Assembly (NCBI GenBank): GCA_012862575.1
Contig: BLSF01000047.1
Span: forward strand, 187,853 to 251,852
DNA length: 64,000 bases
From: Parietichytrium sp. I65-24A
Taxonomy: Eukaryota; Sar; Bigyra; Thraustochytrida; Thraustochytriidae
Direction: 5' to 3'
A program made the translations under genes and the position numbers. Under the pieces are notes generated by a model. The model did no database searches, had not been told where the DNA came from, and saw nothing but the letters and a program-made list of their open reading frames with translations. Below are positions 21,450-32,770 of the stretch, in pieces; the first letter of the stretch is position 1; every line of letters starts with the position of its first letter.

Positions 21450-22793
21450 ATGGCAAAGCCTCTGCCAAAGACGTGGGAGTATTATCGTCGGACGGGATTC
21501 CTGTGGAGCGACCCGTATCACATCCCGAAAGACAAGCGCAAGTTCGTGGAGAGACCGGACCTGGACGAAAAGTATGAGCGGTATTTGCAAAAGAAAGCAG
21601 AGGAGGAACAGAGGGACAGAGAGAGGGAGCTTGTGGCGAAGAGAAAGCAGATCAAGATGATCCGCTCCCGCTTGCAGGTCCGACAGATCGAAAATGCCGA
21701 TAAGGACCCGGGGAAGGCAATCGAAGATTGCGCTGTGAGCAAAGTTCGCGGGCATAAAGCCACCGCCAAGGTGCAGTCCCTGTCGGACATGAGGAAGGAA
21801 AAGCACGGCTCCAGCAACAACCACAATCTGAAGGATCGTCATTACTACCGCCGGAGAGGTTTTCTCTGGAGCGACTTGAAGCAGGTTCCGCAAGAGAGGT
21901 TTAATCTCGTTGTAAATGAGCGTATTATTGAAAAGGATTGGGCAGCGATAGAACACATCCACGGGAAAATGGCCAACGAAGAGCTCGAGCGGAGAGCAGA
22001 GCGGGAAGTCAAGATGGAGAGGGCGAGGGTAATCAGACAAGAGTTCAAGGCTCAGCAGAGCAAAAACATGGAGAAGTGGCGGGCATTGGGTCTTCCAACA
22101 TTCAGCGGTGAGAAACCAAATCAAAATATTTCTGCAAATAAGTCCAAACAGCGCCCTGCCAGCGCCATCCCCGCCAGTCGCGGAAGAAATAATAAATTGC
22201 ATGAGGCAGCCAAGCCTCGAGGGATGCGAGCGAAATCGCCTGTAGCCGGAACGCTTCAAACCGTAGATCACGCAGGGCTACTGCACTTTGATGAGGCTAT
22301 CAGCCCAAATCTTGAGTCTTCGTTCCGCAAAAGAACGCTCGCCCGCTCAAACTCCGCCAGACCTGATGCGAGGAACGAGGACGTTCTGACGCAGGGTGCA
22401 GAGTTCGCGGAGCCGTCAAGGGATGTTGCGTGCGCTAGTTTCAAGTCGTGCCCTCCATGTCTCTCTTATAATACCCGGCCACTAAGCGCCAACGTTTCCC
22501 TTGGAGCTGCGCGCCGCTCAAGTTCCCCTCAGGTCCTTCCGGAGCGTCAAGCAGAGTCCCGAAGCATTTTAAAAACCAGTTGTATTGCTGAAGCGGAGTC
22601 GATGAACTTTGAAGAAACGTGCAGCATACGTGATGCTCAGCTGGACGCCAGCGCGTCGCGAGTTGGGGTTGTTCAGGCGACGGAATCTCTCTCTGCGCCA
22701 CGGGTAGTACTCAATGAGATTGACGAGTTCGAAGAGAGACTGAGGCACCTGGAAGAATGCGGAACAACGATGAAACCTTTTTATTTAATCTAA
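21450..22793 (+). CDS. Unrecognised protein with a duplicated YYRR-GFLWSD motif
   Basis: 447-residue protein that I do not recognise. The N-terminal half carries two copies of one motif: YYRRTGFLWSDP at residues 11-22 and YYRRRGFLWSDL at 132-143. Each is followed by a V/IP-D/E-R-F-V type stretch and then a highly charged Lys/Glu/Arg helix (about 45-85 and 160-215). So an ancestral unit of about 120 residues seems to have duplicated. The C-terminal half (about 220-430) is Ser/Ala/Arg-rich and probably disordered, ending in a short acidic helix. No signal peptide or membrane segment is seen. The ATG at 21450 is chosen over an upstream GTG. Repeated aromatic motifs before charged helices are common in microtubule- or cilium-associated proteins, but that is only a guess. 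Confidence 0.75.
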   Translation: MAKPLPKTWEYYRRTGFLWSDPYHIPKDKRKFVERPDLDEKYERYLQKKAEEEQRDRERELVAKRKQIKMIRSRLQVRQIENADKDPGKAIEDCAVSKVRGHKATAKVQSLSDMRKEKHGSSNNHNLKDRHYYRRRGFLWSDLKQVPQERFNLVVNERIIEKDWAAIEHIHGKMANEELERRAEREVKMERARVIRQEFKAQQSKNMEKWRALGLPTFSGEKPNQNISANKSKQRPASAIPASRGRNNKLHEAAKPRGMRAKSPVAGTLQTVDHAGLLHFDEAISPNLESSFRKRTLARSNSARPDARNEDVLTQGAEFAEPSRDVACASFKSCPPCLSYNTRPLSANVSLGAARRSSSPQVLPERQAESRSILKTSCIAEAESMNFEETCSIRDAQLDASASRVGVVQATESLSAPRVVLNEIDEFEERLRHLEECGTTMKPFYLI

Positions 22794-22875
22794 AATGTCC
22801 ATCTTCTTCATTTCTCAAAAGGCAACGATTTAGTTTACGCGAAAACTCCTTCCAAGCATGACAAGTGCAATAATT

Positions 22876-23487
22876 TTAGTGACCGTGGACAATGATAATG
22901 TCGCGAGGGCAAATCTCATTTTCGGTAAGAAACTTGACGACACCTTGACGATGGTCTCCCTGAAGCTGAATGACCTCACCCCACTCCTCATCTTTCACAA
23001 CGGCACCTGCGTGGCGAGACAAGCACGACGACACACACAACTCGCGGTCAGCCAACATCCGAAAATAAAATACACACCTTGAACAAAAAGCAACAAGCTT
23101 GACAAGCCAGCAGGAACGCCACAGATCCAAGTGCGGGCAAGAGAGAAGCAGCACAACAAGTCAAGCAACATGGCCCGCTCCTTGTCGCATTCTCCTGATA
23201 ACACATCTCTGCCGCGCGTTTTCTCTGCAGGTCGAGTGCTCCAGAAACGCAATACTACCGCACTTACCGTTACACTTAAAGTTCTTCTTGAGCGCTTTGC
23301 AGATCTTCTTGAGGTCGAGATCGTCCGCCAATCCGGTGACAGTGAGGATACACTTCTTCCTGTTACGCTGCTGCAAGCGAATGTGAACTTTCTCTGTCTG
23401 CTGGCCGTTTCCGCCGATCGCGTCCGCGAAGGCATCCTTCTTGTCCAAGTTGGAAATATCAAAGCCCATCATCTCCTCGGTCGCCAT
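22876..23487 (-). CDS. SUI1: Translation initiation factor eIF1 (SUI1), two exons
   Basis: 116-residue eIF1, which binds the 40S subunit near the P site and controls start-codon selection. Exon 1 is 23487-23268 and exon 2 is 23006-22876. The intron, 23267-23007 (261 bp), has a GTAAGTG donor and a GCAG acceptor. The split codon falls in the conserved NG dipeptide of the family's KKFxCNG strand. Exon 1 gives VHIRLQQRNRKKCILTVTGL and the Lys-rich helix. Exon 2 gives the family hallmark GEVIQLQGDHR and the C-terminal VHGH. Length matches eIF1 (about 110). A CT tract sits 17-92 bp upstream of the ATG, probably in the 5' leader. It converges with the GFLWSD gene, 82 bp between stops. Very strong assignment. 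Confidence 0.97.
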
Positions 23488-23503
23488 CTTGCCTGCTCTC
23501 CCC

Positions 23504-23543
23504 TCTCCTCTCTTCTCTTCTCTCTCTCTCTCTTCTCTCTTCT

Positions 23544-23579
<36 letters not shown>
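23504..23579. repeat. (CT)n tract in the eIF1 leader
   Basis: 76 bp of CT/TTCTCT on the plus strand, so (GA)n-type on the eIF1 coding strand, starting 17 bp upstream of the ATG. Confidence 0.95.
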
Positions 23580-23580
<1 letters not shown>

Positions 23581-24184
23581 TGCTCTCCTGCCCCGTTGCT
23601 CAGTCTCTCTCTCGTTCCCTTCGTCTCCTCCTCTCTGCGTCGCTCAAGTCTCCTCCCGCCTTAGGCATATCTACGCCAACATAGAGAACGAAGGAACGCT
23701 TCGTTTGGCCCACTCCCACCACCACTAGTCCGGCGTAAGGAGACGTAGTCGGACTTAGACGCAACGCTGGATTGGATACGCGGGGTCGCGTGCGATGAGA
23801 AGCTGACGGAAGTATAGTATTGCGGTGGAGATTTGGGAATGTGCGGCCAAAACCAAACCCGGCTGCGCAGTTCGTGGAGTTTCGTGGAGAGTTCGATCGA
23901 CGAGTGCCAGCACTCCACTTACCCATCTAATTAATTAACCCCCAGCGTCTCCGTTTCATCTAGCCACCTTACGGTCTTACTCTACCTTCCCTGCCGAACA
24001 AACGATCCGCAATCTATTCGCGAACAAAGAACCTCAGCGTCCCCTTCGGAACGCAATTCACTGGCAAGGTCCACCCCGCCAGCGGAACTCCTATAGAACC
24101 AGGTAAGCCCCGACTAGCCTCCGTCGATGGGGACGCACACCAGCCAAGTAAGCCAAGTCACAGGCGTTCCTGCGACAGCGCGAC

Positions 24185-24220
24185 GAGAGAGAGAGAGAAA
24201 GAGAGAGAGACGGAGACAGA
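24185..24220. repeat. (GA)n tract upstream of NOG2
   Basis: GA/GAAA dinucleotide-type run on the coding strand, about 200-230 bp before the NOG2 ATG. Confidence 0.95.
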
Positions 24221-24330
24221 GAAGGGGAGAGCGCGCGGATTGAGTTCTTGCGTGAAGGACCCGGGACAGCGGTTGGGTTCTGGTTCTTGCGTTCTTGCGT
24301 TTTGCTTTTTGAGTAGCTGCGTGGCGTGTG

Positions 24331-24415
24331 TGTGAGGTTGTGAGGTTGTGAGGTGTGAGGTGTGTGGGCAGGTGGGAGCGCAGAGAGGAAAGGGAAAAGG
24401 AAAAGGAAAAGGAAA
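24331..24415. repeat. TGTGAGGT and GGAAAA repeats abutting the NOG2 start
   Basis: Four TGTGAGGT-like units at about 24331-24364, then GGGAAAA/GGAAAA units at 24387-24415 ending one base before the ATG at 24417. The frame runs through them, but without an ATG. Confidence 0.85.
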
Positions 24416-24416
24416 G

Positions 24417-26258
24417 ATGCCGCGCGTGAGGAGAAATGGTTCCACGGGCAACTCGTCCACGAACCCGAACCGGAAGAACACGCCCGGACAGCGGAGCAAG
24501 GCGACGATCAACCGGTTGAACATGTACAAATCGGGCGCGCCGATTAGAAACCGCGATGGAAAGATCACCGGCGGAGACCTGCTGTCCAAGTTTCAGACGG
24601 GGAACAAGCCCATGGAGAAGATGGCCCGCGTGCAGCCCAACAGAAGGTGGTTCGGAAACACCCGCACGATCGGCCAGAAGGAGCTCGAAAACTTTCGCCA
24701 GCAGATGACCGAGAAGGTCAACGACCCATACACCGTGGTGTTGAATCAGCGCAAGCTGCCGATGGGACTGCTGACAGATTCCACCAAGACTGCGCAGATG
24801 AACATTCTCTCCGCGGAGAGCTACGAGTCGGTGTTCGGCCCGAAAAAGCAGAGGAAGAGGGCCAAGCTCGGGAGCTCGAGCCTGGAAGCTATGGTGGAAG
24901 CCGCAACGGCAAAGGCCACAAAGTTTGACGAAAAGGAGCCAGAAGCAGTCAAGGAAGGCATTGAAATTCGCGAGGAGGTGTTCAAAAAAGGCCAGAGTTC
25001 CCGCATCTGGCAGGAGTTGTACAAAGTGTTGGACTGCTCTGATGTAGTCATTCAAGTTCTCGATGCTCGCGATCCGCTCGGGACCAGGTCCAACCGCGTG
25101 GAAGAGCATTTGAAGAGAAACGCCAAGCACAAGCACCTCATTTTCGTGCTCAACAAGTGCGACTTGGTGCCAACCTGGGTCACCCGAAAGTGGGTGCGAA
25201 CTCTTTCCGAGGAGTACCCTACTCTTGCTTTCCATGCTCACCTCACCAAACCGTTTGGTAAGGGGGCACTGATTCAGCTGCTCCGCCAGTTTTCCATTTT
25301 GCACCCTGAAAAGAAGCAAATTAGCGTGGGCCTCATCGGTTACCCAAATGCTGGTAAGAGTTCCATTATCAACGCCCTTCGATCGAAGAAGGTTTGCCGC
25401 GTCGCTCCAATCCCTGGCGAAACTAAAATCTGGCAGTATGTCACCCTGTTTAAGCGCGTCTTCTTGATTGACTGCCCCGGTGTGGTGTATCCAAACAACG
25501 ATACTGAGGCAGAGATCGTACTTAAAGGTGTTGTCCGCGCCGAGCGCTTGGAGTCCCCAGAGGACTACATTCCTGACCTTCTCAACAAGGTGGAGCCCCA
25601 GTACATGTCGAGAATGTACGGTATTGAAAAGTGGGAGTCCGCTGAAGATTTTCTTATTCAGTTGGCTACCAGACGTGGGCGTCTGCTCAAACACGGTGAG
25701 CCGGACTTTAGAAGCGTGTCGCAGCGCTTGATTTACGATCTGCAGAGAGGCAGAATTCCGTACTTTGTTCCTCCACCAAAGTCTGATGGGGAAGATGCTG
25801 CCGGAGAAGATGCAGACCCTAAAGGTCGCGCCTATGATGGGCTTGGCGAGGTGCCAGCTCAGGACTTCTCCAAGCTTCCTCAGAAAGACTTTCTTGGAGC
25901 CAAGGCTGCTAACGATGATGAGGAGGAGGAAGAGGAGGAACTCTTGCCTGCTGCTAGCGGCGATGAGGCCGAGGACGTAGATGACGAAGAGGACGTAAGT
26001 TCAGAAGAAGTCGAGGAGAAGAACACCGAGCCTGCTCGCCCCTCTAAGAAGCGCGGCAGAGCCACAGAGGCATCTCCCGCTTCCAACAAGTCCCAGAAGA
26101 ACAAGAAGAAGGGTGCAAACAACTCTAAAAAAGCCGGAAAGCCTGTCGCGAAAAAGGCATCACCTAAAGCGGCAAACGGGAAGAAAAAGTCAAAGAACGG
26201 CAAGGAGAAGCAAGCAGCCAATACTTCTGCTGTTGCTTGGGACGACATGGATTTGTAA
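24417..26258 (+). CDS. NOG2: Nucleolar GTPase NOG2/GNL2, 60S ribosome assembly factor
   Basis: 613-residue circularly permuted GTPase that acts on pre-60S particles in the nucleolus and nucleoplasm. The start is the ATG at 24417; a GTG-initiated extension upstream is repeat-derived. The N-terminal 130 residues match the NGP1NT domain, including NRRWFGNTR and the conserved PYxV and LPMGLL stretches. Motifs occur in permuted order: G4 NKCD at 246-249, G1 GYPNAGKSS at 308-316, and G3 DCPG at 352-355. After the GTPase domain come the GIxxW and LLKxGEPD segments, and YFVPPP at the end of the conserved region. The tail (about 460-613) is acidic, then Lys-rich, typical of nucleolar proteins. Length is slightly below yeast Nog2/human GNL2. 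No introns. Very strong assignment. Confidence 0.97.
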   Translation: MPRVRRNGSTGNSSTNPNRKNTPGQRSKATINRLNMYKSGAPIRNRDGKITGGDLLSKFQTGNKPMEKMARVQPNRRWFGNTRTIGQKELENFRQQMTEKVNDPYTVVLNQRKLPMGLLTDSTKTAQMNILSAESYESVFGPKKQRKRAKLGSSSLEAMVEAATAKATKFDEKEPEAVKEGIEIREEVFKKGQSSRIWQELYKVLDCSDVVIQVLDARDPLGTRSNRVEEHLKRNAKHKHLIFVLNKCDLVPTWVTRKWVRTLSEEYPTLAFHAHLTKPFGKGALIQLLRQFSILHPEKKQISVGLIGYPNAGKSSIINALRSKKVCRVAPIPGETKIWQYVTLFKRVFLIDCPGVVYPNNDTEAEIVLKGVVRAERLESPEDYIPDLLNKVEPQYMSRMYGIEKWESAEDFLIQLATRRGRLLKHGEPDFRSVSQRLIYDLQRGRIPYFVPPPKSDGEDAAGEDADPKGRAYDGLGEVPAQDFSKLPQKDFLGAKAANDDEEEEEEELLPAASGDEAEDVDDEEDVSSEEVEEKNTEPARPSKKRGRATEASPASNKSQKNKKKGANNSKKAGKPVAKKASPKAANGKKKSKNGKEKQAANTSAVAWDDMDL

Positions 26259-26566
26259 AAAAGATTCCGCATTCCAGGTGTCTGTTTTTTTTACCCCCGA
26301 ACACTTATTTCTAGATTTGAATGAACTGAGTAATGTTTTTGCATAGTCGGCACAATTTGTGCCAGATCCCTTTCAGTAACGTACGTATACGTGCATGAGA
26401 CGCCAACACAAATCAAGGAGGAGCTTTTAAATGTTTAATCTTCTTATCTCATTGGGCATGCTCATGAAGCCAAACTCCAAGTAAATCGGCTCGAAGACAT
26501 GGGCGCCAAGTACGTTGCCATTCATTAATACATTTTCATTTGGATCTTTCAAAGGAAAGGAGTCCC
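26259..26566. other. Short convergent intergenic region
   Basis: 308 bp between the stops of NOG2 and the PLP homeostasis protein. A/T-rich 3' UTR sequence; nothing else seen. Confidence 0.6.
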
Positions 26567-27589
26567 TCACTTGACATCCTCTTTGGTAGAAGCACTGGAT
26601 TCTCCTGAGTTGATTGGCGCAGCACTCGACTCAAGTGATGGTGATGCAGATTGAGGTTGGGCTGCGTCCTCGCCCAAGCTTTGTTTACCATCCGCAGCGT
26701 TGTCTGCAGCTTCGTTTGCGGCCTTCTTCGCGGGGTATTCTCTTGCGCCAAAAATCGTGGAGCCCACTCTCACGTTCGTGGCGCCGTGCTCAATCGCCAT
26801 CTCGTAGTCCCCAGACATCCCCATGCTAATTTCGAAGTCTTCAAGAGCCGGGACGTTGTCGATACTCTCCTTGAGAACCAGGTCCCTGCATTCGATAAGG
26901 GTCTTGAAACATTCCGGGCTTGGGTCGCCAAGGCGCCCAATTGTCATGAGCCCAGCGAATTGCAAGTTTCCACAGCTCGAGGCTACGTGCCGAACGAGGT
27001 CAACGCACTCGTTCGGTTCCACGCCGCTCTTCGAATCTTCACCAGACGTATTGACTTGTACGAGCACACGCAGCTTTTCCGCTCTTTCCTGGGGAACGTG
27101 CTTGTCAAGCATGTTTGCCAGCTTGACGCTATCAACGCTTTCTACCATGTACAGATTTGGCAAGCAGGCTACCACCTTGGCTTTATTACTTTGCAGGTGG
27201 CCAATCATGTGCCACTTGATATCCGCCGGGAGCTGCGGCACCTTGTCCACGAGCTCTTGCACCTAACACATGATTCGCAAATTCATCCGTTCGCCCATTC
27301 GCACATGCCGAGCAAGGCGTCACAACCAACATCATAGCATCGTATCACATACGCAAGCACAAAACGTCAATCGCCGCACAGTCCAGTATAACGAGGCAAG
27401 AGCTCGCCAAGTACTCACATAATTTTCCCCGAAATGGCGCTGACCGGCCTCGTACGCCTCCAGCACTGCCTCCGCCGGCTTGGTTTTGCTCACAGCCACC
27501 AGCCGTGGTGTCCGGCCCAGCTTGAGCTGCTGCGCAAGGCCTTGTATGCGCGACCCGACGCTCTGCAGGGCCTCCGCCACACTCATCAT
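26567..27589 (-). CDS. PLP homeostasis protein (YggS/PROSC family), two exons
   Basis: 288-residue pyridoxal-5'-phosphate-binding protein of the YggS/PLPBP family. It has an alanine-racemase-like barrel, binds PLP without known enzyme activity and buffers vitamin B6. Exon 1 is 27589-27419 and exon 2 is 27262-26567. The 156-bp intron has a GTGAGT donor and a TTAG acceptor in phase 0, giving GENY|VQELVDK, exactly the family sequence. The PLP lysine lies in LVAVSKTKP. Other signatures are [54 protein letters not shown] and VRVGSTIFG. The first of two adjacent ATGs is taken. Beyond the barrel is a tail of about 60 residues rich in Ala, Ser and Glu, not present in most homologues. The assignment is firm. 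Confidence 0.96.
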
Positions 27590-28496
27590 CCTTGCTCGAG
27601 CTTGAGCTGCTGCGGCTCGCTGACAGTCTTCACCGCTGATATCCTCCGCACACACCCCACCTTCCGATAGGGTTTGTTTACGCTGCACTTCGTGGCTTCA
27701 CTTACTCCGCACACGCCGCGACTGGGCATCCGCGAGATCTGTTCTAGCTAGCGCACATAGCGCACGCAGGCAAGCGAAGCTGATGTAAAGGACTGATGCT
27801 ATGGTATGCAGTACCTGTCCGCGCTATCCACTGACAGACACAATTCCCATTCCCTCCAATTGCCATCAATTGCCATCAATTGCCATCATCAATTTGCCAC
27901 CAATTGCCATCAATTGGAAACAGAAACAGAAACAGAAAACTGTAGCTCATCCACAGCTTCGCGCTTGCGGTCTCTTATGACTAGCGTCTTGGCTTCTGCT
28001 ACAAAGTCATCATTCATGGTTGATTCCCTGAACACTGAACAGAATCAGAAAACATCCAATGGAAACGGCGCGCAAACCTTGAACGAGGTCGCTATCAAAG
28101 CATTGCATGTATTGCGCAGCTTTCAAGTTGGTCAGACGAAGCAGAGATCGCCATGAGCGTCAGCTTCGTCGCGCTTTTATCCCTGGAAGGACCACAAAGG
28201 GACGCGAAATGTCTAGACTAGACTTAGTGATGCTTGAAGACAGGCGACTTGCAGCGGCGGCATGTAGCGATGCCATGCGGCTGGACTGCACGCGGGGACT
28301 CCGCTCTCTGAAAAAAGGTGAGATCAGAAGAAGAGTACTGTAAATAGAGATTATGTTCATGTTTAGAAAGTTTGTCAGAACTTCGATACCTGCTCGGTCA
28401 CCCGGCAGGTTAGAGAGGTTTCAAAAGAAGTGGATGTTTACAAATATTCAAGACAGGACCGGACTCGAGCGTTCGGAGAAAGGGTGGGGCTCGAGC
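27590..28496. other. Intergenic region with CAATTGCCAT repeats
   Basis: About 900 bp between the PLP protein ATG and the stop of the next minus-strand gene. The repeat is listed separately. A plus-strand frame at 27806-28156 is mostly repeat-derived and has no recognisable content. Confidence 0.55.
27857..27917. repeat. 10-bp CAATTGCCAT tandem repeat
   Basis: Five to six imperfect decamers, each containing the palindrome CAATTG, followed by three GAAACA hexamers to about 27938. Confidence 0.9.
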
Positions 28497-28769
28497 TCAA
28501 AAGTCCCAGTCCTCGTTCTTGCCCACGGAAGATCCCGAGGAGGCAGAGGACGCAGAGCTGTACTCGCCGGAATCGTCGAAGCGGTGCCTCTCCTTCTCCA
28601 GCTCGCGCTCCGCCTTCTTTGCGCTTCCGTTCCAGGCCTTGGAGAGCCTTGACTTGACCTTTTGCGCGGCGGACTTGCCTTTCTTCTTGAGCACGTAAGT
28701 GAGGTCGGGGCTGGTCTCATACTCGCTCGCGGGCGGTGCTCCAATCACCTCGCGCTTAAGGAAGGACAT
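28497..28769 (-). CDS. Small unrecognised basic/Ser-rich protein
   Basis: 90-residue candidate gene that I do not recognise. The ATG at 28769 is the first Met; the frame extends upstream to a TTG. Residues 1-30 are mixed. Residues 28-60 are Lys/Ala-rich and probably helical, followed by a Lys/Glu-rich stretch, a Ser-rich segment (about 68-80) and the C-terminus EDWDF. No signal peptide or membrane segment. Support is moderate: an ordered composition and a clean ATG start, but no homology and an isolated position. It could be a chance frame. Confidence 0.45.
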   Translation of the reverse strand: MSFLKREVIGAPPASEYETSPDLTYVLKKKGKSAAQKVKSRLSKAWNGSAKKAERELEKERHRFDDSGEYSSASSASSGSSVGKNEDWDF

Positions 28770-29237
28770 TCTTCTGCTCTTCTGCTGGTCTCGTTTCGCT
28801 TCTCTCTCGCTCGTCTCTTTGCACAACTCGCGCAGGACTCTGTGTCTCTCTGGAAATGTGGAAATGATCTGTTCTGTTTGGGGACTGTCTTCGTTGAGGC
28901 TCGAATCGCTCGAACAATCTTAATCTTTCGTAGCTATCGTGCAACGTAGATTCTCTGGCTCTAACGAAGCGGTAAAGAAGCTTAGCGCGCGCTCTTCGCA
29001 GATTAATTTTCTGAAGCCTGTTCTGATATACAAAATGAACTCTGTAAAGCTCGATCTCACAGCCTATCTCACCCGAGACTTGCACCATCCATCATGTAGT
29101 TTGGAGCTGTGAAGACGCAAGGGATTGCAAGAGGTTTTCGAAGACGCTACGCACACCCGCGAAGGCTAGGGTGCAGCTTGCTATATTCCTGGACGCAGAG
29201 CACCATGCATGTACGCTGCAGGTTTTTCAGGAGCAGT

Positions 29238-29272
29238 CCAGTTTCCAGTTTCTAGTTTCCAGTTTCCAGTTG
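29238..29272. repeat. 8-bp CAGTTTCC repeat
   Basis: Four imperfect CAGTTTCC/TAGTTTCC units. Confidence 0.8.
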
Positions 29273-30168
29273 TCATGGAGGAAAATATAAACAAAGAGCA
29301 GAAAGTGAAGAAGGGAATTGCTTGAGACACACTGATGCCGATAATGACTTGCGAAACTTGCGGACGTTGAGCGGATGCCCCGTATCAGCTATCGGCTAGG
29401 CGTCTGTAGCGACGGTTTGTGAAGATCGAGACTAGCTCCATTAATTCTCCAGGAAATGACACGCGTGAAAGAGGGAATGCACTCTTCAACGTCAATTACG
29501 GTAGCCATGGCACCTCCGAGTCTATGGGGCGCCGGGTGCACAGCGATACTTGGCTACCTTCCATGCTATGTTTCACCCTGCTTTACAGTCGTTCACATTC
29601 GTTCACAGCAACAGCGAGTGCAGACCAGCTATACTCTTTACTCTTCAACAGCTGTACGACGGCTTATCGGCGCAGCGCCGCAGTGCATCTGCGGCATTTC
29701 AAGCTTCGCAGTGCAAGCTTTCGAGAAGGTCAATCAATCAACCAATGGACCAATCAATCCCAAAAGTTGTGTACATTCAATGTACGCTGAGGTAACAGCT
29801 CGTTCCAGAGCCTCCAACACCAGAACATCTGTGGCCATCTCTTCTCCTTCGACGTTGTCGTCGTCGTCGTCTCATTCCAGCGACTGCTTGACTGTTGGCC
29901 CTTGCACGCGCCAGATTATCTGTACTTGGTTTCCTAGATTTTCCATTTCCCAACCTCCCGAGCACTATTAGTTTAGGCTATTGTAAGCTACGATGAGCGT
30001 GCACACCCCTGACACATGAAAGGAAAAGAGCGATGACTTGTGAGATCCTTGTTCATTCATTATGAACTTGCATGAATCGCGAAATCGCAGCCACTGTCAA
30101 TTTCAACGGCAAAAGGCTCATCTCCGCTTCTGCTGATCTCGATTTAAATTTCAAGTTTTGATCTTGCA

Positions 30169-30195
30169 TGGAGGATGGAGGATGGAGGATGGAGA
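30169..30195. repeat. 8-bp ATGGAGGA repeat
   Basis: Three tandem ATGGAGG units plus a partial one. Confidence 0.85.
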
Positions 30196-32190
30196 GCGCA
30201 AGGGTAACTGGGAGAGCGCTGTTTCATGTTACTGCAGTTGGGCCTCCGTCCGTTGTTGGTTTGGATCGTTTGGATCGCGGATTGATTTCTGAGCGAGGGA
30301 TTTGCCCCCCTTTCACACACCTTCCTCATTTTGTTCTGCCTTTGAATCTGAATTACTCCAAAACGGTAGAATCTCTATAACGTTGCGACCCATGCCAATG
30401 CGGATAGTGTTGCCTTACAAGGAACAACGAGCGCTTCGTTGTTCTTCGCTGTTCCTCCCAGATCCGTTTGGCCACCTCAGCTGCCCCGGGCCAAATTGCC
30501 GATGACATTGAGGTTGCACGAAGAAGTCGACTGTGATTTGTGGTTTGCCGACTAATTGTTTTCGGGTGCAGCACAGCCTTGACATTTCAATGATGACCTT
30601 CCAATGCTGATACGACCTTCATTAATTTCGTCCACAGTATTGGACTTCCGGGAGCTGTGAGCGCACAAATTGCAGAAGCCTACTGGCGTTTACACAGAGT
30701 CAATCTTACCTGCATGGACCTCCCCTTCCCGGCCCCCGTTCCACCGATTCCGCCGCCCACCAATTTCTTGTAAGCTTCTGTACTTTCCGCAGAGAACATT
30801 TGGCCGTTTTAACTAGTTCTCCGTTACTCTGTTGCTGGTAAATAAATGACGAGCTTTTGGCACTTTTGTTTCCCACGTGCATTTCCCTCCTCACATTCTG
30901 CTCAGATTTCCGGCGAACATGTGCGTAAACTAACCAACTGTGAAGTGAGATGAAGTGCGCTCGCGAAACCCACCTCTGTTGATCAGTACAAGTGGACTGT
31001 GCACACTTTCGACTGATTAAGGGCCAGCTATCTTATAACATAGTAAAGGTGTTTACGGCAGCTAGCAGTTGTAATAGGCTCTCTATTACGAGGGCCTTAA
31101 AACACCTAATCTCCCATCGCTAAGGGGTAACGCGGAGAACTAATGAAACGGCGTTCAGTTACATCCGATCCGGTCCCTGTAAGAGTAGATAGTCGGTGGA
31201 TAACTGGGATTAATGTAAAGTAGCCTTCTCCAGCTCTAGCTCTAGCCAGATGAGCGTTAGTGCTCGGTTGGTCTCGCTCGGTTACTGACCTTTAAACATA
31301 CAGGTAGCTTGGCAGGTGAGAAGACAATTTGATCCGTTACAGTAGCCTTGGCGGCCACTGGTTCCCTTACATAAAGCACTACACGTTCACTAGCTCGTTC
31401 GAGTTGTGCACCCCAACGACTCTTTATAGTTAGTGTTTTCGCTGAGCGGACTTTACTGTGTGTGCTAAAAAAAGAAGAGAACTCTCGTCCTACACCTATA
31501 GTACTCTTAATAGCCTTCCGTCACCTGATTACGGCTGCCTCTCAACATCTCTCAACGCTCTCTCATGTCGATTCCACCAATACCTTAGTGCTCTAGCCTA
31601 GCAAATGCTCTGACTACAGAAGTGGCGGACTCCGGAGTACTATCACCTCCCGAGGGGGCGACGCCTAGTCCTCCCTTTGTCCGGGTCCTACTGATTACCG
31701 TATTATCTATAGATGATATAGGCAGGCGAATAATGCACAGTAACAAGAGCGTAAGGCTAGGACGTCTGCCTTCCTTCCTCCTCCTAAATCGGGCCCACCC
31801 GTAAGTGTCTGTAATCATTGTGCCTAGCCAACTAGAGAGGGAGCGACAGAGGCGACCAGTTGCTCTGTTTCAGTACTTATTAACTACACTTTATGCTACC
31901 GGTAGCGAGACTTTTTTCTTTCTTCTTCTCTGCCACTGTTATCTTTGATTTAGAACTTTTTATTCACAGTTTTGATTTATTTGAATTCCAGTTGCTGAAA
32001 CTCTCGCTCCTCGCGTTCCTCTCACTTGCTTCTCATTCGTTCACTCTTCGCTCTTCCTGCTCTTCCTGCTCTGCTCGCATCGATTTCTTTTATTGTTCAA
32101 AAAAAAGATGTAGTTGAACTGGGCAAAGTAAAATAATTCATTCCTCGCCATAACCTTCGTTCCACCCATCCATTGATTGACTGATTGAAT

Positions 32191-32770
32191 CTCTCTCTCT
32201 CTCTCTCTCTCATCTTTCCCTCTCACTACTACCTCACTCCCTATCTGTCGCTCCTTCGGCCTATGCCAGTCTTTCAGACGAGAACACTATTTGCCATTAA
32301 GGTCGTCGCTATCCCGTGCGGTAGTTACAGGGTAGACGTGTCAGTAACGTCACGGTCACTCTCATTCCCTCTCAGTCTCTCTCTCTCAGTGTGTCGCCCT
32401 CTCACATAATCTCACTTTCCCTCCCTCTCTCTCTCCCTCCTTCTTCTCACCTTTTCTTTCTTATTTTCTTTCTTTCCTCTCTCACTCTTTCTTCCGCGCA
32501 CCCATCCACCCACCCACCGACTCTCTCTCTCTCTCTCTCTCTCTCCTCACTTGCGCAACGCGTACTCCGAGGACACCTGCTGCGCACACTCTCTCGCGCA
32601 CACTCCACGGGCGTCCGCGGACAGCGCTCCTCTCCGTCACACTCTCGCACACTCTCGCACTCTCACACTCTCTCACACTCTCATTCCCTTCGTCCGCACT
32701 CACAGGCGCCGCTCCTCGCTCTCTTTACTCCCTCTCTCTCTCTCCCTCTCTCTCGCGCGTGGCCTCTCTG
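32191..32770. repeat. CT-rich microsatellite region upstream of the phosphodiesterase
   Basis: Separate CT runs at about 32191-32211, 32375-32450, 32520-32545 and 32723-32755, and a CACACTCTCG-type repeat at about 32639-32692. Here the pyrimidines are on the coding strand, 270-840 bp upstream of the ATG, the reverse of most other genes in the window. Confidence 0.85.

Larger units (their letters stand above)
23488..24416. other. Divergent intergenic region between eIF1 and NOG2
   Basis: 930 bp that must contain both promoters. A pyrimidine tract lies beside eIF1, and GA, TGTGAGGT and GGAAAA repeats lie beside NOG2, so each gene has purine-rich DNA on its own coding strand before its ATG. Confidence 0.6.

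Noticed and set aside
21153-22271. 372-codon minus-strand open frame
   Set aside because: Antisense to the GFLWSD gene, starts or ends in simple repeat, and has no family features.
24114-25694. 526-codon minus-strand open frame
   Set aside because: Antisense to NOG2, which is certain. Its N-terminal part here is Leu/His-rich shadow sequence.
29456-29971. 171-codon plus-strand frame starting at an ATG
   Set aside because: Low-complexity Ser-rich end, competing overlapping frames of similar length, and no motifs.
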